Assembly: GCF_022346885.1 (NCBI RefSeq)
Contig: NZ_JAKRNK010000002.1
Coordinates: 248,001 to 312,000, forward strand
DNA: 64,000 nucleotides
Source of the DNA: Paenibacillus sp. ACRRX
Lineage (GTDB): Bacteria; Bacillota; Bacilli; Paenibacillales; Paenibacillaceae
Direction: 5' to 3'
Both the position numbers and the translations under genes were made by a program. This document shows positions 1-11,100 of the stretch, piece by piece. A model generated the notes under the pieces. It was not told where the DNA came from. It worked only from the letters and a program-made list of their open reading frames with translations, and ran no database searches. Within the stretch, counting starts at the first letter, position 1. The number at the start of each line of letters is the position of its first letter.

Positions 1-1216
1 CTTTCGCTTTCAAAAACATCAATGCATTTACGGTATAAAGAGCAGGCTGGGTGTAGTCCGTCTGATTCAATTTCCCTTGCGGATCTTGCAGGCACAACTC
101 TTTTATCGAATAACCGAGTATTTCATCCGCTTGGTTCGTAATTTCAGGAAATCGATCGAACAATTCCCCTCCCATTCCTTTCCCTTGAGATCCTTGTCCC
201 GGAAACACATAAGCAAGCATCGGTTTCTCCTCCTTGGTCACCGTAACCTTGTTATTGCTTGAATACTGGGCCACTATACGGCTTACATTTGACGTCTCAT
301 GCTGAAAAGGCGTTAGCACAGGCAGAATGATTTCAGTCTCAGCGATGTTTATCGAGCGTTTCATCAGGGCAGCAAGTGTTCCCGAAGGACCCAAGTCCAA
401 ATAAACGCCACGCCTTATATGTTTCTGCAGAAAAGAGATTGCGTTGGTAAACAGAATCGGCATACGCACGGCTTTCCATAAATAGTCCTGCTCCAATTGA
501 TCGATCTGTCTGCCATAAACGCTTGATATAAATGGAATTTGTGGATTCTGAAACTTAAATCTTCTTAAAAAGCCGATATACTCAGCTTCCGCCGGATCGA
601 GCATGGAAGAATGAAAGCCTTGGGTAACAGGAATATTCTGGCATAAAATGCCTTGAGCTTTGACATGTTGCTCTACTTTTTTTATTGATTCTCGGGCTCC
701 CGCCACAACAAAATGGGCATCGTTATTGATTGAGCTGATTTCACAATTCTCGCGCAGAACAGAGTCGGAGTTGTACCATGCGCGATCATGTAATATCGCA
801 AGCATACTGCCTGGTAAACACAAAGATTCCAATTGCATTGCTTGAACGGCAACCGCATGGAGCGCGTCTTCAACACTAATAACTCCAGCTGCTACCGCAG
901 CGGAAAATTCCCCCAGACTCGACCCAACCACAATGTCAGGCTGCAATCCGCTCGTTTTCAACAATTCGGTCAAGGCATGCTCCACCATAAAAATGGCGCA
1001 ATGTGTGTACAGGGTACGATCGAAGGGTGTGCTGCGGCTTTTTTCTGGATGGTACAGCTCGTTCAGAATCGATTCGCCAATCCATTCTTGTAATTGGTTA
1101 TCCATACGCTGCATGTGAGATCGAAATATTGCATTCTCTTGAAACAACGTCCGTCCCATCTGATAGTATTGTGATCCCTGACCCGAATACATAAATATGA
1201 TAGGTTGTCTCACCAT
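1..1216 (-). CDS. Tandem acyltransferase (acyl hydrolase-like AT1 plus start of AT2), partial
   Basis: Trans-acting acyltransferase of a trans-AT PKS, reading off the left edge, so the C-terminus is missing. Start ATG at 1216 is preceded by AAGGAG. Domain 1 (about residues 1-320) opens with YSGQGSQ, has the nucleophile motif GSSLGEF (usually GHSLG) and the GFHSSML histidine. The arginine that binds the malonyl carboxylate in FabD-type ATs aligns with Gln in [12 protein letters not shown], as in acyl hydrolase (PedC-like) domains that clear stalled chains. Domain 2 starts near residue 345 with [14 protein letters not shown], typical of malonyl-loading PksE/BaeE/PedD-type ATs. Since the adjacent synthase has no AT, this gene probably loads it in trans. 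A C-terminal enoylreductase may follow outside the window. The hydrolase role for domain 1 is inference. Confidence 0.88.
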   Translation of the reverse strand, partial: MVRQPIIFMYSGQGSQYYQMGRTLFQENAIFRSHMQRMDNQLQEWIGESILNELYHPEKSRSTPFDRTLYTHCAIFMVEHALTELLKTSGLQPDIVVGSSLGEFSAAVAAGVISVEDALHAVAVQAMQLESLCLPGSMLAILHDRAWYNSDSVLRENCEISSINNDAHFVVAGARESIKKVEQHVKAQGILCQNIPVTQGFHSSMLDPAEAEYIGFLRRFKFQNPQIPFISSVYGRQIDQLEQDYLWKAVRMPILFTNAISFLQKHIRRGVYLDLGPSGTLAALMKRSINIAETEIILPVLTPFQHETSNVSRIVAQYSSNNKVTVTKEEKPMLAYVFPGQGSQGKGMGGELFDRFPEITNQADEILGYSIKELCLQDPQGKLNQTDYTQPALYTVNALMFLKAK

Positions 1217-1302
1217 GATTGCTCCTTCTTACGCCAGCTTCCTTCATCATGAAATAGCTTCCAGTCTCAGCAAGCGACTATACTTCTTGAGGCGATCTTA
1301 TC

Positions 1303-2118
1303 TTAAGCCTGCGCTGTGCTCCAATAATGAACAAGCTCCGAAATCTTGCTTCCATTGGAAGCAAAAAACTCGAGCGTCGTGAGATGCAGCTTAGGTTTGC
1401 GTTCTACCGGCTTGGCGATTCTAATCCAGCATTCCTTGTCCATTGTCCTAGCTGCGCGGAAGGATTCGCAATACAGTGGTATGAACAGTTTCTGCTCCCC
1501 ATCCATTGCTTGCGGGAACCATACTCCGCTCCCGATAATCGCGCCTTCAATCAGTGCAGGATGGAACATGAACCCGGCGGCACCGGGGAGTGCTTCTTTC
1601 CCCAGCACAACCCTCAAGCAGCATTCACCGTTCTCTCCTTCATATCTTATCCCTTCCACAAGCATAATTCCTTCATGAAACAAGTTCTGCTGGCGACATT
1701 TTTCGTAATATGCAGCTAGGCGCTCTTCCTGGTTGGTTTCAAGTTGAATTCGGGCAATATCCAATCTTTCATGAAACACCAAGCTCTCACGCATATACAT
1801 TCGCGCCGTGATCAACAACAGGCGCTTATTAAGCCGTTTTCCACTTGTTTCTTCGTCGCTTTCAATTCGAATGTCCCAAGATCCCGCTTCTGTCTCTCGG
1901 GATTGAATACATAATAGAACATCCTTGTCATTTCTGATGAGAAATGGGGCATAGACGGTAAGATTACGGAGCTCAAGCCGTGTAAAATCATATCCCTGCT
2001 CGCGAAACAACTGGAAGATGAGATCAAAATACGAGCTAACGGGAAGCGAGCCTTGCCCTTCATACTTATGATGTTTGACAATCGGATGGTCCATTCGAAT
2101 TAGAAACTGTTCTTTCAT
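1303..2118 (-). CDS. Free-standing PKS dehydratase-like (double hotdog) protein
   Basis: 271 aa, the size of one PKS DH domain. The N-terminal hotdog carries an intact HxxxGxxxxP motif (H17, G21, P26, in HKYEGQGSLP). In the second hotdog the usual DxxxQ/H is changed: HPALIEGAIIG puts Glu near residue 191 where Asp is expected and lacks the Gln. The gene starts 16 nt after the synthase stop, with GAGGTG at proper spacing, so it is translationally coupled. The synthase ends in a non-elongating KS, and KS0 is normally followed in the same chain by DH-ACP; this gene therefore looks like the detached DH half of a dehydrating bimodule. No ACP is attached. Activity is uncertain because of the altered second motif. 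Confidence 0.82.
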   Translation of the reverse strand: MKEQFLIRMDHPIVKHHKYEGQGSLPVSSYFDLIFQLFREQGYDFTRLELRNLTVYAPFLIRNDKDVLLCIQSRETEAGSWDIRIESDEETSGKRLNKRLLLITARMYMRESLVFHERLDIARIQLETNQEERLAAYYEKCRQQNLFHEGIMLVEGIRYEGENGECCLRVVLGKEALPGAAGFMFHPALIEGAIIGSGVWFPQAMDGEQKLFIPLYCESFRAARTMDKECWIRIAKPVERKPKLHLTTLEFFASNGSKISELVHYWSTAQA

Positions 2119-2134
2119 GAAGGCACCTCATTCC

Positions 2135-5100
2135 TTACATCTGTCTCCATACATTGCCTCCGCTCCACACAGATCGAGCGGAATTCTGGCAGCGAATATC
2201 TTTGGGCTGCAGCAAAGGAAGTGGCTTCGGAGACCTTATACTCATCCTTTGTAGCGCCTCTTCCCAGTCCCCAATAATTACATGGGCGTTAGTTCCCCCA
2301 TCTCCAAAGCAATTGATGGCTGCAATACGAGCTTCCATGTTCCATGGAGCCGGATCACGGCAAAATTTGAATGGGCTGCCGCTCAGGTCAAAGTGCGTTA
2401 ACGTTCCTTCTCCGGATAGGAAAGGTACATGCTGTCGATGATGAAGCATTAATACTACTTTTATAAAGCCCGCAATACCTTCGGCAAAAAGAGGGTGTCC
2501 GATATTCGGTTTCATGGACCCGAGACCGAGCGGCGCCGAAGAGTCGGAACGGTAAGCCGAATATATGGTCTTCAACTCCAGAATATCTGTCGCGATTGTG
2601 CCCGAACCATTTGTCTCGATATAAGAGACTTGCTCTGGCCGCAAACCGCTTTTGGTCAATGCTGCTTCCAGGACATGCTGTTGTCCTTCTAGATTGGGGA
2701 TAGATATACCAGCCGTTCTGCCATTATTATTGATCGCTATTCCTTTGATAACCCCGTAAATTCGATCCCCATCTCTAAGCGCCTGCTCCACTGTCTTCAG
2801 CAGCACCAAGCCTGCGCCTTCACCGGGAATGACTCCCGAAGCTCGGTTATCGAATAGATGGAACTGGGGCTGTTCGTTCAAAATGCCGCGCAGCTTGAAC
2901 ATTCGGTGGGTGGCATCAGTTGACAGCAGGTTAGCGCCACCTACGACGGCGGCCTCAATGTCTCCGCCTTGAAGTGCCTGCACGGCCATATTCATCGCAA
3001 CCAGAGCTGATGAGCATGCAGTATCCACTACGGCACTCGGTCCCCGCAGATCAAAAAATTGCGATATGTTGGCCGCTAAATAGTTTTGCCCGACGGCAAG
3101 AATAGGGTTGGCTGCGCTAAGCAGATCCAGTTCACTCTGCATGTAGTTGCTGCGGGCACCGAGATATACGCCGATCGCTCGGCCTTTGACCTCCTCATAA
3201 TCGTATCCCGCCTGATGCCATAGCTTAAGGGCTTCCTCCAACAGAAGCAGAGCTTGCGGGTCCATCACCTTCGCGTCTTGTTCGGAAATTCGGAAGAAAG
3301 ACATATCAAACTTGGTGATATCGTCAAGCAGCCCCGCATAGTAGTTCGTCGAATACTCCCAGCGTGAATAGGGTACTTGACGGATTGCGGATCGTCCTTC
3401 GGTCAACAGCTTCCAGTACTGCTCAGGCGAATCCGCTCCAGGTAGCCGGCAGCTCATGCCTACGACTGCAATATCCGAGCTTCTATGCTTCTGCTTGTCC
3501 TGTATCCAAGAGACTGCTTGCCCATGCTCACAAGCAGCATCCGATTGCAAAAACTGACCAGCTGTCTCGAGGGCTTGTGCCATCTTAGCCGGCATAGAAG
3601 CATCGTTGTGTAATGTGATCAACACAGCATTCAGTGCATCCTTATAGCTTCGTTCCAAGTAGCTCGCCAGTGCTCTAATGGTGTGATACTCCATCAAGAG
3701 AGACGGATCGAGCTGCTGCTCTAGAGTCTGTCCGATCTTTTGCAGCAGCTGTGCTTGAATGATGGAGTCTATTCCATATTCATGAATCTCTGTGTCCGTA
3801 TCGAGAAGAGACGGATCCATCTTTAATTCCTTGGCAAACAAACCAACGAGCCAAATCTCGGCTGAACGTCCCTCTCCATTACCGATCCCCTGCTTCCATG
3901 ACAGGTTCTCCATGATAGTCCGTGTATTGGCTTGTCCCCTACCGCTGACTGCTTTTATTTCAGGGGGTGAGCAAAGTTTGGCAGCTGGCCTGCCACGATC
4001 CGCTCTGTCTAGCTGCAATAGTGTCGTTGGTTTCCAAACTGCTGGATTGACGATAGCCGGCATAAGGACCGGTCCGATTTTTTTAGCAAGCACATAGTCC
4101 AGAAATTCGAGACCCTCCTGATTCGTGATGGGGACAAGGCCCGTTAGATCATATGCCTTGTTCCGAATTTCCCCCATGCCTGTTTCCTGCCAACTCGGCC
4201 ACTGCAAGCTGACGATGGGCAGTTCCTTACTTCTCGCTGCGGCGACATAGTCCATATAGGTGTTGCCGACTGCATAGTCGCTCAATCCCGCTGCCAACGA
4301 AGGAAGCAGAGCTGACACAGAAGAGAATGCTACAAAAAATTGCAAAGGTTCTTCCCGGAAACAGGAAATTAAATGATTAATACCTGTTATTTTTGGCTCC
4401 AGCACTTGGTTGATCCCGTTCATGGTTTTGCGGATGAACGCTGGATTGTCCTTATCCAGCGAGCCTGCACAATGCAGCACGCCCCCGACAGGACCAAAGC
4501 GCTGATGAATTTGCTGCAAGCTCTGTGCGAGTGCCCGCGCATCTGAAAGCGGAACAGATAACACTTCCACTGCTGCTCCGTCCTCTTCCAGCGCTAAAAT
4601 CGCCCGAATTTTTCGAGCAGCGGAGGTATGCTGCTCAGTATACATATTCCATTGCTCTCGCGGAGGCAGACTCTCACGCCCAGTCAATACCAGCCGCTTG
4701 ACACCGTAGTGCTTGACAAAATGCTGGGCACATAAGAGTCCGATACCTCTCGTTCCTCCCGTAATCCACAGCACGTGATGCTCGGGGAAAGACAAGCGCT
4801 CCCCTTGAAGCCCACCTTTTTCTCGTTCACGAAGCACAGGACGGTAGCGTCGGGAATTTCGATAACAGATTTCCATTTCACCGCTATCAGCCAAATATTC
4901 CTGCACGATCAGTCGAGCAAGTGTCGTCTCGTCACTCGATCCCTCTATATCCAAATGTCTTGAACGCAAGTGGGAATACTCACATTGCAGCATGCGATAC
5001 AACCCTGCTCGCATTGCTCCTGTCAAATTGACTTCATCGTGATCACCAAACCGTTCAAGGTCTTGAGTAACGCCCAGAAGCATCAGCCCCTCCCGATGTT

Positions 5101-8100
5101 TCTGGTCAATCAAGAGCTGCAGCCACCGCATCCAATCGGACGAATCATGACAATCCTGTGTGCAGCCCGCTAGATCGATCAGCCCGTCAAAAGCAGACCA
5201 ATCGAATTCTTCTGACACATGACGCACATCAAACAATCGACTGTGGGGTAGAAGATTCGCAAGCTCTGCGGACAGTGCGCGCAACTCCGGCGTCGCCAGA
5301 ATGGCCACCATGCCGTGCACACGGCGAGGTGCTCTAATCTCGCACAGCTCCCATTCTTTTGTGACAAACACCTTCTGTCGCATCGGATCAGATTGATGTA
5401 GAGCTAATTCATTTATCGTATTGGGTGACGCTCCATAAAGTGGCTGCTGCGGTAGCGATCCGCATTCCGTCGGAAATCGGTATCTCTCCTTGGCGAAAGG
5501 ATAGCCAGGCAGTGAAATACGCCGCGGCTGGTAATTCATAAACAGGAATCGCCAATCGATGGACATCCCTTTCACCCATAAGCCGAGAAGCTTGTCGTAT
5601 TTCTTTTTGGCGGACCATGACTTGATGACAATCTGCATATCCTCATCATGGGTTAGAAGACTCAAAGCTTCTTTGTATTCTTTAGCCTGTCCCCGGTATA
5701 CAGAGCCCCCTTTGCTGCCAGTCAAAAAGTCTTGCAGCTTCGAAGTCAGTTCTTGAAGCGATCCAGCAAGCAAAGCTAACCGCTCCTCCATCGGTTCCCG
5801 GCCAGTTAGCAAAGTAAATGAGATGGCGGGAAGGTCGGCGTCTGTATATATGCCACTGTAAATGGCCTCCACCAGTTGTTTTGCCTGCATTTGCAGGCGG
5901 TCGGTATGTCTGGCTGAGAGCAGAAAAATAAACGAAGTCACCATTATATCAAGCTTCGGCTTCGTGTCCTCTGCCATGTATTCACAGACAATCGCATGGG
6001 CATTTGCTCCCCCGGCACCGAATGACGAAATGCCCGCGATACGAGGGATTTGCTTTATCTCACCATCAATCTTTATGTCCGGCCGCTTCCAATCGCTAAG
6101 TTCACGTGAAACGATGAATGGAGTATTGGCAAAATCAATATTTGGGTTTAGGGGGTCCGAATGGAGAGACGGTGCGATCTGCTTGTGCTTAAGCTGCAGC
6201 AGGACTTTAGTCAAGCCGGCAATACCTGCACTGGCTTCCAAATGGCCGATATTCGACTTAAGGGAGCCGATCGCACAGAACTGCTTGTCCTTCGTATATT
6301 TGGCAAATGCATGCGTCAAACCACTAATCTCAATGGGGTCTCCAAGCGCCGTTCCGGTGCCGTGAGCCTCAATGTAACTTATCTTCCGCGGGTCCATATT
6401 CGAGCGCTCCAGCGTTTTCAGGATGACGTCTGCTTGCTCGGTTGGATTCGGTACAGTATAGCCGTTGGTCTTCCCACCATGGTTCACCGCGGTCGCTTTG
6501 ATAACTCCATAGATATGATCGCCATCTTTGATCGCGTTTTCCAATCGTTTCAGAAGGACCGCGCCTACGCCTTCTCCAGGAACATAACCGTCACCATCGG
6601 CGCCGAAACTCCGGCACTTGCCGTCTGTCGACAGAAATCTGTATTGACTCAAAAACAAGTACTTGCCCGCACCAATTGATACATTAACGCCGCCTGCAAT
6701 GGCGATGCTGCTTTCATCCGTTATAAGGCTTTGACAAGCTAAGTGGAGAGCTGTGAGCGAAGCCGAACAAGCTGTATCCACGGTTAAGCTCGGACCATTG
6801 AAGTTGCAGAAATAGGAGACTCGATTGGCAATACTGTACAAGTATCCACTAGGACTTACGTGCTCGCCATGTGACTGTGCTATTGCTGCAAGCTCCTGAT
6901 AAGGCTGCCACATCGCACCCACAAACACGCCTACCGTGTCATCGGAAAGACTTTGTCTCGTATACCCTGCATCTTCAAGCGCATGCCAAACGACTTCCAG
7001 AAATAATCGTTCCTGCGGATCCATCAATTCAGCTTCGCGTGGGGGAATGTTAAAGAACATCGGATCGAATACATCAACGTCTTGCAGGAAGCTGCCCCAC
7101 TTGCTATACAGTTTGCCGTGCTGCTTATCGGGATTGTAATAATGCGAACGATCAAAGCGATCGAGCGGGATCTCTTCGGTACAATCCCTGCCGGACCGCA
7201 GATTGTCCCAGAATTCAGCGAGCGATTCCGCTTGTGGATATCGCCCAGCCAGTCCAATAATCGCAATATCGCGCGAAGCCGGAGCATGCCTTTCGGCATG
7301 GGCCACAGCAAGTGCCTCAGGCTTTATGGTCACTTGTGAGATGACTTCACCTGCTGCCAACGGATTGTCGCATACATCCACGACAAGATTGCTTATTTCT
7401 GGAGAGGATTCTGGCGGAGCAATTAGGTCACTTGGTGTCTCTGTGGGGATGAGCAGCTTATCGCGCAGCATATCTGCATGCTCGTCTACGAAGTAGTCGA
7501 TTAATTCTGCTAAATTACGATATTCGAAAAACAGCGTTTTGGACAAGCCGGCATCAAACGCATCCTCAAGCTGTTTGTTCAACTCCAGAATCAAGATGGA
7601 GTTGATGCCGTATGACTCGAATGGCTCGTCTGGCACGATCATTGTCTGCTCTAGTCCTATTGAATCCGCCACGAGCTTACGAAGGAATTGTGCCGCATGT
7701 TCCTTTAGCATCTCTGCTCCAATCTGACCATCAATTGGTAATTCAGATTCCTTCATGTTCCCTTTCCCCTGACCTGACTTTATCGCAAGTCCATCCTGCA
7801 TGTCTTTCCCAACTCGCAACTCGTCCAAAATTCTTTCATCCGTCTGCTGCGCAGCTGATTTATCGTACTTTACCACTTTAATCGAAAAGTTGGTCAAGCG
7901 TGCTGCCACAACCCCGTCTTCCCCACATACCTTCAGATTAAATTTTTTGATATCCGGATTATCTTTTGTTTTAAGGTTCATCTCGCAATACACATGACAT
8001 TGGCGAGGGATTATACCTATCATCTCCACACAATCGATGCCTACAGGAATAAAGTCCCGATCATCATCGCCATGATAGCGATTGTTTATCAGAGCTGTCT

Positions 8101-11100
8101 GAAACACGCCGGTTAACATGGTCGGATGGAGCAGGTAATCATCATATGTTCCATCGATGTTCTCCGGGAGCTTTAGTGTTGACAAAGCCTCACTCTCACT
8201 TAACACGATTTCTTGCATCGGCATAAAGCTTTCCCCAACGATAAGACCTTCGGCATGAATTTGCTGATACACCTGTTCGCGTGTCCAGCTTGTCGTGCAT
8301 CGCTGTCTGATTGCTATCAAATCAAGGAATTCATTGTTTACTGCTGACGAATCAAACTCGGCATATTGCAGTTCTCCTGTTGCATGAACAACGGATTCCG
8401 ATTTCTCCATACTGTATATTTCATAAGTAGTACGGCTGCCTTTTTGCATCAATTGAATATAGACATCAAAAGGCTCTCCTGCCGAGGAAAGCTGCTTGGC
8501 CCAATAGCAGTTGAGCAGTTTGTTCACCTTCTTGCTCGGCAGTAACAGTGCCCCAGCTTGCCTCGCCATTTCCGCATAGCAGGCGCCCGGTACGTTATAC
8601 TTGTTATCCACAACATGATCCAGCTGATAAAACTCCGTGTTGTCGTACCGACGCTGAAACAAGGATCGATCCCGTTGAACCTTATGCAGATCGATGAGCC
8701 CAGTACTCCGATAGAGCGGAGCTAAGGCTCCAAGCTTGCCGTACTGTTCAGCAATCGTTGCACGATGCTTGTCCTGCAGCAGGAAATCTACAATTTGCTG
8801 CGGCGTCCCATATTCAAAGAGTAGAGTCGGCTTAAAATCAACGCCTAGACTCTCGGTAATTAGCTTGGAAATAGCCAACAATGACATCGAATCGACTCCC
8901 AGTTCATGCAGTGGCTGTTTCGCACCGATCTCATCGAACGGCAGGTGCAGCACTTGCGCTAGGATCGTAAATAAGTCGCGTGTAACCAAGTGAGTAAAAT
9001 CAAGTTTCTGCTCTGTTTTGTTGTCTTGAAAAATTCCAAAATGACGGTTAATTTTTATCTGATCCCCTTCAATGCCGACTATGTGTGAATAACCTTTACG
9101 ACGTGCCAACCCAAGTGCTTGTTCGAACAGCTGCAAGCCACGACTCGCTGCAAGCGGCTGCATTCCAAACACGTTCCAGAGATGTTCCCGCTCTTCCGGT
9201 TCCACCTGCATCCCGCCGTTTGCCCAAAGTGGCCAATTAATGGAAATCGTGAGACCACTTCGCTGCCGAGATGCTACGAGCTGACGGCGATAGTTTGCAT
9301 ACCCATCCATAAAGCTGTTGCCGGAGGCATAGTCGCCTTGTCCTTGGTTTGGCATCAATGCCGCTATAGACGAGAACATAACGAAAAAGTCCAATTCATC
9401 ACCAGCCGTAGCGCGATCAAGATGAATCGTGCCTGCTAGTTTTGGCCTTACTACATTTTCAAACGAATCGGCGGTTTTACGCAGAATAAAACCATCATTG
9501 ATCATGCCGCCTCCGTGCAATACGCCATCAATCTTACCGTATTTCAAACGAATCATTTGTACTGTCTCTGTGACCTGAGCTTCGTTCCCTAAATCCACCG
9601 GGATATATTCGCCCGTGCTGCCCAAGCGCTCCAACTGAGCAAGCTGTGCTTTAATCTGTTCCGTTAGCGGTCTGCGGCCAAGCAGAACGATCGATGCCTG
9701 TTGGGTCTCTGCTAAGTAGGAAGAAAAAATGCGGCCGAGTCCGCCTGCCCCGCCTGCAATGAGATAAACTCCGCCACGTTTTAGAAGCGTCTTCTCTGGC
9801 ATTGAATCGCCCTGTATTGCAGACATGATTCGTGCATGCCGCAAGCCGGATTCATACTTTACTTCATGCAGCGGAGCCTCGGATGATGTGAACAGCTCCT
9901 CTAAAAGCGCGTGGCCGCAGCTGTTGAAGCTCTGGTCAAAGGTTACAATCTCTAGCCGGAGGCGCGGATATTCATATTTCAGTGTACGGGCAAACCCGCC
10001 AGCAGATAGCAGCGCGGGCAATTGTTTCTCACGCACAAGTTCACTGGCATAGACCATTTTAATCGCCTGTTTGAACTTAGACTTGATTACGACTTGTGCC
10101 AATAAGAGCAGCATTTTTAAATCTTCCGCACCAGGACTCTCCGCCGGCACAATCATTTGCCGCAGCGGAAATCCGCTTTCTTTCAGTGCAAGAAACGCCT
10201 CCAGACAGGCCTCGTGGTCATGGGGCTTAATTTTCAAATGCAGAAATGGAACTTTGTCGGCAAGCTCCGTCAACATCTGCTCTTCCAACTGCTCAGAACC
10301 GTTCACGAGAAGTAATCCTTTTACTTCTACTTCCGGAGCACATACTTCCTGACGCCAATCAGATGTATAGAACAGCATGGGCTGCACCGTTGGAGTCTCT
10401 AATATTTTTTGAGTTTGGATAGATGTTAAAGGTCTTTTCGTGAAATTTTTCACTATACCAAGCACATGTCCTTGCTCATCACAATAATATAGATCGAACC
10501 GGAGCGATCCCTTTTTATGCTCTGCATGCTGCTTTACATAATAGAACCTGACCGTTTCCAAGGTGCTGTAGAATTGGAATGTTTCCGCAAAGTACGGCAC
10601 ATATTGCGCTTGTGAAGCCGTTTGATTACATACGCTTAAGCCCACCGCAGCTTGGAGGGCACCGTCAAGCAGTCCTGCTCGAATTCGTTCCGAACTTGAT
10701 GTGACTATCTCGGCAAGTGCCTCTCCGCGACAATAACAGAGTTTGCCTATTACCCGGAATGAAGCTCCGTAACCCAAGCCATGTTCGAAAAAAAGATCAT
10801 ACAGCTCATCCTGCACTAGTTCCGTTACGCAGCGCTTCCGAATGGCCTGCAAATCAATTCGTTTATCTGTCATATCAACTGTGCCGGCAAGCATCATGCC
10901 TTGGCAATTCTGGTCGTTGCCAGTATGAAACTGCACAAATTCCCCGTTTCCCCTCGCTTCGACAGTCAGTTCCACATTACGTGATTCCTTTTCTAATACG
11001 AGTGGCTTCAACCAATATATATCTGCAAAGGTCCAGACAGCTCCTGCTTTCTGTTCCAAGGTTCGTGCAATCAAGTCAAGATACCCTACTCCAGGCATTA

